From: Spirochaetaceae bacterium
Lineage (GTDB): Bacteria > Spirochaetota > Spirochaetia > Treponematales > Breznakiellaceae
Reading direction: 5' to 3'
Assembly: GCA_031288215.1 (NCBI GenBank)
Contig: JAITRV010000115.1
Coordinates: forward strand, 1-13,410
DNA: 13,410 nt
The notes under the pieces were generated by a model. That model ran no database searches, had not been told where the DNA came from, and saw only the letters and a program-made list of their open reading frames with translations. The translations under genes were made by a program, and so were the position numbers. Each line of letters starts with the position of its first letter. The stretch's first letter is position 1. Below are positions 1 to 8,173 of the stretch, piece by piece.

Positions 1-2
1 AT

Positions 3-125
3 GATAAGGGGCGGATCGTGCACGTGGGGCGGATGGCCGCGGAAAATATCGGGCTGTCCTCCCAGGGAAAAAATCCGGTGCTCATTGAAATTCTGGGCCG
101 CCCCCGTTCCTTTCCCCAAAAGTGA
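3..125 (+). CDS. C-terminal end of an RlpA-like double-psi beta-barrel protein (partial)
   Basis: An open frame enters from the left edge and ends at TGA 123-125, giving the last 40 residues of a protein (starting DKGRIVHVGRMAAENIGL). The pattern R-I-x-x-V-x-x-M-A-A-x-x-I-G-L, then a glycine turn and a hydrophobic V-L-I-E-I-L strand, resembles the last strands of the RlpA double-psi beta-barrel (family form: RIIDLS-AAA-LG-...-G-V-x-V-x-V). RlpA proteins are envelope lipoproteins that bind or cleave peptidoglycan at the septum. The assignment rests on this short tail only: the catalytic part and any signal peptide lie outside the window. A different frame is also open from base 1 to 216, but it runs into the AT-rich gap and has no protein-like pattern. 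It could be another protein with a similar terminal strand. Confidence 0.45.
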   Translation, partial: DKGRIVHVGRMAAENIGLSSQGKNPVLIEILGRPRSFPQK

Positions 126-227
126 GGGAGGGGGCCCTTTTCTCGAAATAAAGTATTTTGTCATAATATATGATATTATATACTATATATTTTTGAAATT
201 TATCGATTGTATATAATACTATACATA
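126..227. other. AT-rich convergent intergenic gap
   Basis: This gap separates the plus-strand RlpA-like end from the minus-strand end of addA. Composition changes abruptly at about 146 to almost pure A/T. It contains a perfect 7-base inverted repeat, ATAATAT (163-169) and ATATTAT (173-179), with a 3-base loop, and a short T run at 190-194. These could act as a weak two-way terminator, but there is no GC-rich stem, so a classical terminator is not supported. No gene is seen in it. Confidence 0.5.
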
Positions 228-3200
228 TTAAAGTATTATATCATGTGCGTTAAGACCGGCCCGGTATCGATCCGCTTCTTCCGCTGCCAGGCGGTCAATA
301 TCGATGCCTTCGAGTTTCCCCTCCAGGTTTATCTCCCGGCCCCCACGAAGGTAGAAAAGCCAGGGAACCGTTTCTTTACCGAAAATATCCCCTATCGCCC
401 GGCAATAGACCGCAAGCTGGGCCAGGTGGCGCCGGATGTCTTCGGTCTGGTCGGTCTTAAAGTCCACCACGTGGATCTTCCCGCCGGATTCAAAGAGCAG
501 GTCGATTTGGCCGGAGATGGTGATGCGCCCGCCACAGACCAGGGTGAGGAAGGGGAATTCCGATTCCCGGTACTCCGCCTCCATGCAGCGTTTCCCCAAT
601 TCGGATGCGAAGAAACTTTCCGCCCGTTCCCGGGCAAGCTCCAGGGCCAGTTCCTCGTCGTTGAGCCCCGGCATGATCCGGGGGGGGATCAGGGGGTCAA
701 GGCCCTTGAAGCGGGCCTCAATGACGGCGTGGACCAGGGTGCCGAAGTCTTCGGGGGAGAGGCCCGCCTTTTTCAGCTTACGGTTCAGGCCGTTGGCGCT
801 TTCACCGGCGGCTCCTTCGCCGTCGGCGGTTTCACCGGCAGGGTCCTCCGGGGGGAGGTGCAGGCTGCTGGCGTTGAGCCGCGATAAGGCCGGCTCGGTG
901 CGGAGCAGTCCCGCGCCGTCGTAGCAGGGCTCGGCCCGGGCGAGGACCTGGCCCAGGGAGGGGGAAACGGCGGGAGCGCGCTTCGCAAGCCGCCGCAGTT
1001 CCCTCCGGGTGAGGACCGGGATCCGTTCCAGGCTATAGAGCCCCCCTTGCCCCGGCCGGCTCAGGACGGGGAGGAGCAGTTCCAGGAAGGTGGGAAGCGG
1101 GGTTTTCCCGTCCGCGGCATACTCCTCGATTTTTTTGTCGAGTTTGCCCTTGAGCAGGCCCAGTTGTTCCTCCAGGGAAGCGCCCCCTTCCCCGGGCAAG
1201 GGGACGGAGGCGCTCACGAAGAGGGCGCTTTCAGCCCGGGTCATGGCCACATAGAGGAGCCGCCGCAGTTCCGCGGTTTCCCGGCGGATTTCCTCATCCC
1301 GCTGCATATTGAAGAAATAGTTGCCGCTGTCCTCCCCGGGCAGTTCCTCCGCCTGGGGCAGGTTGATGGTAAGCCCCCAGTGGCCGCTGTAGTATATCGT
1401 TTCGGTGTTGGCTATGTTTTGGGCCCGGTTGCCGCAGCCGTAGAGAAAGACCACGGGGAATTCCAGGCCCTTGCTCTTGTGGATCGTCATGATCCGCACC
1501 CCGATCTCCCGTTCTATGGGGATATCCAGTTCGACCTTCTCCTCCCGGGATATAAAATCTTCTATATAATCAAGGAACTCCGCGGGGGTCTTCCCTGCCC
1601 CGTCACAACGGCGGGCAAGCTCAAAGAAGTAGTCGTAGAGTTCTCCGTAATGCTGAGCTTCGGGGGACCAGAGGGTCTCGTACCGGTACCCGGCCCCATA
1701 CCAGAGCCGGGTAACCAACTCCGCCGAGGAGAGGGTTCGGGCCGCCTCCGCCATATCCCGGTAGAAGGAAGCGGCCTGGCGGAACCGATCCCGATCCGCT
1801 TCGGGAAGCAGGCCTTCCAGGGAGGGGTCAAAGGGAGGGGCGGAACTGAGGAGGCAATGGGTCATCACCAGATCGCTTAACCGGGCAAAGGGGGAACGGA
1901 TCACCGCCGCATAGGAGGTCCGGTCCTCGGGGTATACCATGAGCCTGAGGAAGGCATACATATCGTTGATGGGGCCGTCGGAGAAAAGGCCCCGGGGATT
2001 TTCCGCGTTACAGGGGATGCCGAAATCTTTACAGGAGCGCTCCAGGGAATTCTGATGGCTCGTGGAACGCTGGAGGATCGCCACATCCCCATAGGTACAG
2101 GGCCGCTGTCCCCCCTCCCGGCGATTGCGGATGGGATACCCCGAATCGACCAATTTCCGGATCGTGGCGGCGATAAAGGCTGCTTCCAGATCGTAGGGGG
2201 AAAGCCATTCGGGATCGCCGGGAGGGAGGATCCGCCCCTCATCAAGGAAACAAAAATGCAGCGGGACCCCCTCCCCTCCTCCGGCGGGACCCGGGGTCTT
2301 GAGGCGGGTGTACCGGGCTTCATAGGCGGGGATCTCCCGGCGGTCCGGAAGAAAGACCCCCGGCGCTTCGGGACTGCCCTCCGGGGGGCTGTGGGGGGAG
2401 AGGCCGCCGAAGAGGTAGTTGAAGGCCGCCACCAGGGCCGGGGAGGAACGGTAATTGTATCCCAGGTTGAGGGAGGAGGACAGCGCGCCGTTGTCTCCCA
2501 GGCTGCGGAACACCGACACATCCGCCCCCCGGAAGCGGTAGATGGACTGTTTTTCATCCCCCACGAAGAACATCTTGTCCGGGCAGAGTTCATCAGGTCC
2601 CGGCAGGCCCACCGCGGTCCTTTCGGGTTTTTCGGCCAGGAGGAAGATCAGATCCCGCTGGAGGCTGTTGTTATCCTGAAATTCGTCTATCATCACCGCG
2701 TCGGTTTCGTCCTTGTAGATCCGCCGTATATCCGGGTATCGGGAGAGGGTGTCCAAAGCGAGGACCGCCACATCGTGAAAGGTCAGGAGGCCGGTTTCCC
2801 GCTTCTTCCGGTTGAAGCTCCGCTGGAACTCCTCCACCAGGGGGAACACCCCCTGGACTATCTCCCATTGCAGGGCAGCGTTGGCAATACTCCGCAGTTC
2901 CCGGTGGAGGACTTTCTTGAGGTGGAGTTGGTTTTCCCGGATGAGGACAAGCGCCTTTGCGTTCCAGGGGATATTTATGGCGCAAAGGGAAGCCAGGAAG
3001 CGGAAGTACCGGGCCATCCCTTCCCGGAGGGGCTTCCCGTCTCCGGCTCCCTCCAGCAGGGGGGCGATGCCGGGGGCTTCGGGGATTTCCCCCTGAAAGA
3101 CCCGGGCGAGCTTTTGGCAAGTGGCGGAGCTATTCCCCCCGAGTTCCCCCAGGTCCCGCTCAATTTCACCGGTACAGATGGCGGCATCCCGGGTCTTGAA

Positions 3201-3794
3201 CTGCCACTGTTCCAGAATTTCCCGGCGCTGGCGATCCCGGAGAACGTTGAAGTCCAGGGGGGAACTGATGGGGCTGTATTCCAGAACGGTTTTGGCAAAG
3301 AGTTCCTCCGCCACGGTCTTGATCCGCCGGTCCGCCAGCAGGACCTGCAGGGCGGGATTTTCCCGGTGGTCCAGGACAAAGGGGACGGCCGCCTCCAGGG
3401 CCAGTTCCCGGAGGCGGCCGTTATCGCTCTTGAAATCCGGGGCAATGCCGAAGCGGGGGGCGGCAAGGCGGGCAACGGCGGCGCAGAAGGAGTCCAGGGT
3501 ACTGATCCGGGCCTTGTGAAAATCCCGCACCGCGGTCCGGGCCAGGGGATTATCGGCCTGTTCCGAAAGGAGGCGGTAGATGCGGCTGTACATCTCGTTC
3601 ACCGCCTTGTTGGTAAAGGTCAGGGTGAGGATCCGCTCCACGGGAAAGCCCCGCTCCATGACCAGCCAGGCGTAACGGGCGGCCAGGACGCTGGTCTTGC
3701 CGGACCCGGCGCCGGCGGTAACCACCGCATTGGATCTGACTTCCGTGGCGGCCCTTTGATCCGGGTCCAGGGGGATAGGGGACTGATAGCTCAT
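228..3794 (-). CDS. addA: AddA: helicase-nuclease subunit A of the AddAB recombination complex
   Basis: This is the UvrD/Rep-type motor and nuclease subunit of AddAB, which resects double-strand ends for RecA loading. The 1188-residue protein has all superfamily 1A motifs: Walker A AGAGSGKT (27-34), TFTNKAVNEM (59-68), DEFQD Walker B (370-374), VGDEKQSIYRFRGAD (411-425), YNYRSS (446-451), TIHKSKGLEF (770-779) and LYVAMTRA (847-854). After a low-complexity Gly/Ala/Glu linker (about 985-1003) comes a PD-(D/E)XK nuclease with H1022, D1098 in GQID, D1111/K1113 in DFKTD, and Q1126/Y1130. All catalytic residues look intact and the length is close to Firmicute AddA (about 1200). ATG 3794-3792 follows AGGAG with 7 bases between, and overlaps the addB stop as ATGA, so translation is probably coupled. 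The last few codons run into AT-rich DNA. RecB is excluded by the AddB partner and lack of recC/recD nearby. Confidence 0.93.
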   Translation of the reverse strand: MSYQSPIPLDPDQRAATEVRSNAVVTAGAGSGKTSVLAARYAWLVMERGFPVERILTLTFTNKAVNEMYSRIYRLLSEQADNPLARTAVRDFHKARISTLDSFCAAVARLAAPRFGIAPDFKSDNGRLRELALEAAVPFVLDHRENPALQVLLADRRIKTVAEELFAKTVLEYSPISSPLDFNVLRDRQRREILEQWQFKTRDAAICTGEIERDLGELGGNSSATCQKLARVFQGEIPEAPGIAPLLEGAGDGKPLREGMARYFRFLASLCAINIPWNAKALVLIRENQLHLKKVLHRELRSIANAALQWEIVQGVFPLVEEFQRSFNRKKRETGLLTFHDVAVLALDTLSRYPDIRRIYKDETDAVMIDEFQDNNSLQRDLIFLLAEKPERTAVGLPGPDELCPDKMFFVGDEKQSIYRFRGADVSVFRSLGDNGALSSSLNLGYNYRSSPALVAAFNYLFGGLSPHSPPEGSPEAPGVFLPDRREIPAYEARYTRLKTPGPAGGGEGVPLHFCFLDEGRILPPGDPEWLSPYDLEAAFIAATIRKLVDSGYPIRNRREGGQRPCTYGDVAILQRSTSHQNSLERSCKDFGIPCNAENPRGLFSDGPINDMYAFLRLMVYPEDRTSYAAVIRSPFARLSDLVMTHCLLSSAPPFDPSLEGLLPEADRDRFRQAASFYRDMAEAARTLSSAELVTRLWYGAGYRYETLWSPEAQHYGELYDYFFELARRCDGAGKTPAEFLDYIEDFISREEKVELDIPIEREIGVRIMTIHKSKGLEFPVVFLYGCGNRAQNIANTETIYYSGHWGLTINLPQAEELPGEDSGNYFFNMQRDEEIRRETAELRRLLYVAMTRAESALFVSASVPLPGEGGASLEEQLGLLKGKLDKKIEEYAADGKTPLPTFLELLLPVLSRPGQGGLYSLERIPVLTRRELRRLAKRAPAVSPSLGQVLARAEPCYDGAGLLRTEPALSRLNASSLHLPPEDPAGETADGEGAAGESANGLNRKLKKAGLSPEDFGTLVHAVIEARFKGLDPLIPPRIMPGLNDEELALELARERAESFFASELGKRCMEAEYRESEFPFLTLVCGGRITISGQIDLLFESGGKIHVVDFKTDQTEDIRRHLAQLAVYCRAIGDIFGKETVPWLFYLRGGREINLEGKLEGIDIDRLAAEEADRYRAGLNAHDIIL

Positions 3795-6733
3795 AGGCTC
3801 TCTCCTGCGGGCAGGGAAAAGGTGGTGCGGCAGATGTTGCGGTATTCGCAGGAAGCGCAGGTCTGCTTGGCCGGGCCCTCCGCCAGGGAAAAATCCAGGG
3901 CGTCCAGGGCGGTTTTGAAGCGGTCCATATAGATTTCCAGGGCGTCCAGGGTTTCCTGGTAGTCCTCCCGGAGGAAGGCTCTTTTCCCTTTGAAATCACC
4001 CACCACCGCGTTTATCTCATGGTTCAGGATGCTTACAAAAACCGCCCCCTCCACCCGAAGGGTTTCCCGTCCCCGGGAGCGGGCCGTTTCCTCGTAGAGG
4101 GTGATGTACAGGGGAATCTGGAAATTCCTGAGGGGCGAGTCCTCCGATTCCACCGCCGCCTTTTTCGAGGGGGTATTCCGGGTCTTGTAGTCGATGATCA
4201 CCGGATAGCCCTCGGGGGAGACCGATACCCGGTCGATGATCCCCTTGAGGAGAAGGTTCCCCCGGGGGAGTTCCAGGGCCGCCTCCAGTTCCGCCACGGT
4301 ATAGCCGGAAAAGAGGGCGGCCTCGGCGTGGAGCAGGGCGGCGATATGCCGCGCAATGGTGTCCGCCTGGGCGCCCACCAGGGGAGCGGCCAGGGGGCCC
4401 TTGAAGGCATCCTCGGCCCGCACCGCTTCTTCGGTACAGCGCCGGGCCCATTCCCGGTAGCGGTCCAGGTGTTCCGCCCGGAAAACCCCGTCCTCTTCCC
4501 GGATGAGGGCGAAGAGCTTTTCCATGATCCGGTGGTAGAGGAGGCCCCGGTTGGTGTCGTCCAGAAGCCGGGCCTCCAGGGAAAAATCCCCCAGGGCAAA
4601 GACCTTTTTGTAGAGCCAAAACAGGGAACAGGTGAAAAAATCGTTGAGGTCCGTGGCGGAGACCTTGAGGAGGCCCACCCCGCCGGCATCCAAAGAGGAT
4701 CCGCCCGCGTCGGGAGTTCCTGCCTCCGACGGCGTCCGTGAGGCGTCAGATGTCCATGCCCGCTGGACCCGGTTTATCCGCTCCTCCATGAGGGCGGCGG
4801 CGGCGCTTTCCCGGGGAAAGGGCCTGCGGGTCAGATCCAGGGCGTCCCGGCGGGGGAGGAGGGTTTTCCAGCGGGAAAAGCCCTCCCGCTGCACCGGGAA
4901 GATGCGGGGGGGAAAGGGGGCGGAAAGCGCCCACCAGCGCCGTTCCTCCGGAAAGGGGTCCGGCCCCGGGGTCTCCTCCCCCATCTCCCGGATGCGGCCC
5001 TGGAAGAAGCTGTGGGGGATGGTCCAGCCCGAGAAAGTCCGGTCCGAGGAACTGATCCGCAGCCGGATCGTTTTTTCATCGCCTATCCCATAGGCCCTGA
5101 AAAATTCCTCCGACACATCCCGGTCCGTCCGGGCCAGCCCCAGCCGCTCCCGCTTGTCCCGGCGGAGAAACTTCAGGGACTGGTAGCTGACCGCCGCGGC
5201 GGACTGGCTCGCGTTCAGCACAAAATGGCAGCGATAGGGGGCCGCCGCCGCAACCCGGTACTGGAAGAGGTGGACCCCCGAATCGGAGCGCTGGGGAACG
5301 TACTGTTTTTCCTTCAGCACGGAAATATAGAAGTTCAGGGGGGAGGCGGGCATCAGTTCCGGGTGATCCCCCAAGGCCCCGAGCTGCCCTTCCAGTTGGA
5401 TCAGGGCGGAAAGCTCCTCAATACAGCGGCCCAGGACGGCATCGCTTTCCTCGGAACAGGCCGCCTGGGAAAAAAAGCTGTCCCCCGGAGGAAGGCGGCC
5501 TTCAAACTGATCCCGGTTTCCCCGGAATGAAAAGTAGGCGGTCCTCAGTTCCCGAAAGCTGCGGGCGGCGCTGAGGGCGGTGATCTTCCATTTCAGGTTC
5601 CGGTAATACCGGCCCAGACTTCCCGCCCAGGCGTTCTCGGGCATGGCAAAGGCCTCTTCCCAGATGTCCTTTCGCTTGCCCCCCTCCCGGTAACCGGAGA
5701 CGCAGTTGTTGTCGATGCCAAAGAGGATGAGGGCCTTGTTCCTTTCGGGGTGACGCCAGGGGAGGCTGTTGTTGAGGATCAGGGCCTTGAGGCTGGTAAA
5801 GGAAAAGCTATTGGCCATGCAGTCGTTGATCAGGGAAAAGAGCCGCCCCGCCCCGTATTCCGCCAGGGCTTTACCGTAACGCCGGCGCAGGGGGACCTGG
5901 TAGAGGGCAAATTCCCGCAGGAGGTAGGGCTCCGCTTCCTCCAGGGCCGGAACGCTCACCGCCATATCCTCAAATGGAATGCCCTCCTCCTCGTGAAGCC
6001 GGCGGATCTCCAGGACCGTGCCGCGGATCTCGGATCGGACCGAATCGTAGCGGTACAGTTCCGGCCCCGGCCCCTCCCCTGCCCTATCCGCCGATACGGG
6101 CCGGTAGGTTTCCGGGGAGTCCTGAATGAGGGGCGCGTATTCGGCAAAGTCCTCAATAAGCTCCGGGCAGAAGATGAAGTAACGCCGGCCCCGGCTTTTC
6201 CGGGAGGGCCGCTCCCAGGCGGGCTCAAAGAGCGAAAAGGTTTCAAGGAAGCGGCGGTACTCCGTTTCCAGTAAGGCCAGATCCCGGTCCTCATCGTCCC
6301 AAGGCAGGGCGCTTTCCTCAAGCCGTTCCCGCCAATAGACGAGGGAGGGAAGCAGACCCGCCAGGGCCGGGGCAAAGATCCTGCCCTCCTGTGCGTATTC
6401 CCGGGGAATGAGGAACCTCAAGGGAAGGCCCTCCGCCTCCGGGACGAAGGCAGCCCCTTCGGGACGGCCCGCCGTTGCGTTCCGGGCGGTCAGGGACTCG
6501 GCAAAAAGCCGCCGGATCACCGCCGACACGGGCCGGCGCTTCCGGTCTTCCGTGTCGATAGCCTGTTCCTTGAACCGATCCCAGGCCATGAAGCGGCTGA
6601 GGGCCACCGATCCCGTCCCGGTAAAGGCGCAGGCCCTCAGAGCCCATTGGGAGGAGGCCGCCTCCGAGGGAAACACAAAACAGCTTTGCCTGTCGTTTAT
6701 TTCCCCTTTGATGATTTCCGCAATCTTATTCAT
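3791..6733 (-). CDS. addB: AddB-family PD-(D/E)XK nuclease subunit with iron-sulfur cysteines
   Basis: This is the second subunit of the AddAB complex: an inactivated helicase-like body plus a nuclease that cuts the opposite strand. In the 980-residue protein the C-terminal nuclease shows H734, D834 (GIIDRV), D848/K850 (IIDYK) and Q872/Y876 (QIPLY). Four cysteines, C702 and C959, C962, C968 (CASCEYRNIC), match the AddB/Cas4-type Fe-S staple that closes the nuclease domain. No Walker A motif is visible near the N-terminus, unlike Bacillus AddB, so ATP binding by this subunit is doubtful. A linker rich in Ser, Thr, Gly and Asp (about 660-690) separates body and nuclease. ATG 6733-6731 is the first possible start because an in-frame TAA lies two codons upstream. 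No ribosome-binding site precedes it, and the proposed -10 box is only 11 bases away. addA follows with a 4-base overlap. Confidence 0.88.
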   Translation of the reverse strand: MNKIAEIIKGEINDRQSCFVFPSEAASSQWALRACAFTGTGSVALSRFMAWDRFKEQAIDTEDRKRRPVSAVIRRLFAESLTARNATAGRPEGAAFVPEAEGLPLRFLIPREYAQEGRIFAPALAGLLPSLVYWRERLEESALPWDDEDRDLALLETEYRRFLETFSLFEPAWERPSRKSRGRRYFIFCPELIEDFAEYAPLIQDSPETYRPVSADRAGEGPGPELYRYDSVRSEIRGTVLEIRRLHEEEGIPFEDMAVSVPALEEAEPYLLREFALYQVPLRRRYGKALAEYGAGRLFSLINDCMANSFSFTSLKALILNNSLPWRHPERNKALILFGIDNNCVSGYREGGKRKDIWEEAFAMPENAWAGSLGRYYRNLKWKITALSAARSFRELRTAYFSFRGNRDQFEGRLPPGDSFFSQAACSEESDAVLGRCIEELSALIQLEGQLGALGDHPELMPASPLNFYISVLKEKQYVPQRSDSGVHLFQYRVAAAAPYRCHFVLNASQSAAAVSYQSLKFLRRDKRERLGLARTDRDVSEEFFRAYGIGDEKTIRLRISSSDRTFSGWTIPHSFFQGRIREMGEETPGPDPFPEERRWWALSAPFPPRIFPVQREGFSRWKTLLPRRDALDLTRRPFPRESAAAALMEERINRVQRAWTSDASRTPSEAGTPDAGGSSLDAGGVGLLKVSATDLNDFFTCSLFWLYKKVFALGDFSLEARLLDDTNRGLLYHRIMEKLFALIREEDGVFRAEHLDRYREWARRCTEEAVRAEDAFKGPLAAPLVGAQADTIARHIAALLHAEAALFSGYTVAELEAALELPRGNLLLKGIIDRVSVSPEGYPVIIDYKTRNTPSKKAAVESEDSPLRNFQIPLYITLYEETARSRGRETLRVEGAVFVSILNHEINAVVGDFKGKRAFLREDYQETLDALEIYMDRFKTALDALDFSLAEGPAKQTCASCEYRNICRTTFSLPAGESL

Positions 6734-6744
6734 GGATGTTTACG

Positions 6745-6773
6745 ATAGTACCGTGACGGCGGGGCTTTGTAAA
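6745..6773 (-). promoter_or_regulatory. Putative sigma-70 promoter of addBA
   Basis: Read on the minus strand, TTTACA (6773-6768) is followed after exactly 17 bases by TACTAT (6750-6745). The start codon of addB lies 11 bases after the -10 box, so transcription would begin about 4-5 bases before ATG, a nearly leaderless message. This fits the lack of a Shine-Dalgarno sequence. The -10 box is a 4/6 match, so the call is tentative. Confidence 0.45.
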
Positions 6774-6801
6774 GGCATCGCACTGCCTCATAATGAATTG
6801 A

Positions 6802-6879
6802 GCGCCGGGCGCCGAATCTCCGCGGAATGTGCGGAGATCCGGCACATATCACCGTACATTTTACGGCGATATATGCCGG
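6802..6879. repeat. Cluster of three adjacent inverted repeats between divergent promoters
   Basis: Three palindromes stand side by side. The first is GCGCC-g-GGCGC (6802-6812). The second is ATCTCCGC / GCGGAGAT (6816-6823 and 6831-6838), perfect, with a 7-base loop. The third is CCGGCACATATCACCGT / ACGGCGATATATGCCGG (6839-6855 and 6863-6879), 15 of 17 matched, also with a 7-base loop. The third begins at the base after the second ends. In minus-strand RNA both mismatches of the long stem become G-U pairs, so that strand would fold fully. The pentamer TTGAG occurs on both sides (6798-6802, 6883-6887). The block could be an operator pair, a small extragenic repeat element, or a structured RNA. 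Confidence 0.75.
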
Positions 6880-6890
6880 CCGTTGAGGCG

Positions 6891-6919
6891 TTGACAATTT
6901 TCCTTATCCCGAATAATGT
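6891..6919 (+). promoter_or_regulatory. Putative sigma-70 promoter of the lipoprotein-nnr operon
   Basis: A perfect -35 hexamer TTGACA (6891-6896) is followed after 17 bases by TAATGT (6914-6919), or after 15 bases by the better -10 match AATAAT (6912-6917). Either way transcription would start at about 6923-6926, only 3-6 bases before the ATG at 6929. The -35 box is convincing; the choice of -10 box is open. Confidence 0.5.
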
Positions 6920-6928
6920 TCTATATAT

Positions 6929-8173
6929 ATGATCTATCGGGTAAAACTGTTTTTCCTTTCTCATCGGGCTCTGATCTGTCTTATGCTGATCTGTCTCGTT
7001 CTGATATTTCCGGCGGCCTGCTCTCAGGAAAAGATCCCCGCGGTGGATAGGAACGACCTTTTTACCGTTGAAATAGGCCGTATGGAGGATCAGATTGACC
7101 TGTTTAACCTGGACGGAGACCGAAGTAAACGGAAGACCGATATCGCCATGCGGGACGGCCTTCTCTATATCTCCAACGGAAACGGGGGAAAGGTAGTCCG
7201 TTACAATTCCTATGGGGATCTCCTCTTTATGATCTACAATGATGAAACGAACCCGACGCCCCTGACCCTGAAGCCTAACACCGACAGCCAAGGGATCGTG
7301 ACCCGCTGGTCTTTTCCCTATCCCCTGATGGAACCCGGATTAATCACCGTGGATTCCCGGAAACATATCTATGTGGAAGACCGGGTGGAAGAGGGGGCAT
7401 CGTCCTTTGATGCGGAAAGCCGATCCCTTCTGGACCGGGTGGTTCTCCATTTCAATATTGACGGCCTCTTTGTGAATTACCTCGGCCAGACCGGGGTGGG
7501 AGGAACTCCCTTCCCCAATATCATTGGGCTCTATACCTCGGTGCAAAACGAATTAGCCGTGGTCTGCCGGCTGCCTACGGGGTGGAATATCTACTGGTTC
7601 GACGCCGAGGGAAGCCTCCTCTACCTGGTCCGGTTGGAGAACGATCGGATCCCGGTTCCGCCGGACCGGGATCTGACGGAATCATCCCTGGACAAGATCT
7701 GTATATCCCCGGATGAACGGAAGGTTTACGTGAAGGTAGATTATTACCGGAATACCTATGATGAATCCACCAATACCCGGTCCGGGAGCCAGCCCGACAG
7801 TTCCGTCATTTGGTTTATGAATGTGGAAGACGGGTCCTATATCGGGAATATGGATATCCCCTTCTTTGAATCCCAAATTACCGAAAACAACCGGCGGATA
7901 ACGGAAAATCTCTTCTATTCTATGATAGGAGTTGCCCGGCAAGGCAGGGTGTTTTTCTCCTTCCCCATGGATGGGGGATACTCCATCCTGATCTGTTCCA
8001 CGGATTCCCTGGAACAGATCAGGGGCTTTATCCGGGTGGCAAACGAGGAACTCCAATTCAATGCCTTTGACCTTTCCGGGGAGGGGATACTCTCGGCCCT
8101 TCTGGCCACGGAGTGGCAGGCCCGGCTGGTCTGGTGGAGAACCGACGGGCTCATGGAGGAGGGACCTTTATGA
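6929..8173 (+). CDS. Spirochaete-type lipoprotein, probable beta-propeller fold
   Basis: A 414-residue exported lipoprotein of unknown function. It begins with a basic n-region (R4, K6, R13), a hydrophobic core (15-27) and a lipobox-like PAAC with C31 as the lipidated residue, so it is probably anchored facing the periplasm or the surface. The mature part has repeated short beta motifs of the kind seen in beta-propellers (GLLYISNGNGGKVVRYNSYG at 77-96, ITVDSRKHIYVED at 139-151, ICISPDERKVYVKVDYY at 257-273), suggesting blades. It resembles the LIC_12708-like lipoproteins that I recall from spirochaetes; this is from memory and low certainty. ATG 6929 has no ribosome-binding site; the next in-frame ATG (6983) would remove the positive n-region, so 6929 is preferred. 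Its stop overlaps the nnr start as ATGA. Confidence 0.72.
   Translation: MIYRVKLFFLSHRALICLMLICLVLIFPAACSQEKIPAVDRNDLFTVEIGRMEDQIDLFNLDGDRSKRKTDIAMRDGLLYISNGNGGKVVRYNSYGDLLFMIYNDETNPTPLTLKPNTDSQGIVTRWSFPYPLMEPGLITVDSRKHIYVEDRVEEGASSFDAESRSLLDRVVLHFNIDGLFVNYLGQTGVGGTPFPNIIGLYTSVQNELAVVCRLPTGWNIYWFDAEGSLLYLVRLENDRIPVPPDRDLTESSLDKICISPDERKVYVKVDYYRNTYDESTNTRSGSQPDSSVIWFMNVEDGSYIGNMDIPFFESQITENNRRITENLFYSMIGVARQGRVFFSFPMDGGYSILICSTDSLEQIRGFIRVANEELQFNAFDLSGEGILSALLATEWQARLVWWRTDGLMEEGPL

Noticed and set aside
131..145. GGGGCCCTTTTCTC after the first stop codon as an intrinsic terminator
   Set aside because: Only a very short, poorly paired stem can be drawn and the T run is interrupted, so a terminator is not supported.
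2055..3932. A 625-codon plus-strand open frame opposite addA and the end of addB
   Set aside because: It is the antisense of addA/addB in a GC-rich gene; the translation is Gly/Pro/Arg-rich without domain patterns, and the minus-strand frame has complete helicase motifs.
4664..4756. Ser/Thr/Gly/Asp-rich segment of AddB as a sign of a frameshift or insertion
   Set aside because: The frame is continuous and motifs on both sides are intact; it lies where AddB has a flexible linker before the nuclease domain.
6788..7291. Minus-strand frame of 167 codons overlapping the divergent gap and the lipoprotein gene
   Set aside because: No motif or ribosome-binding site; it runs antisense to the lipoprotein signal region and would cross the palindrome cluster.
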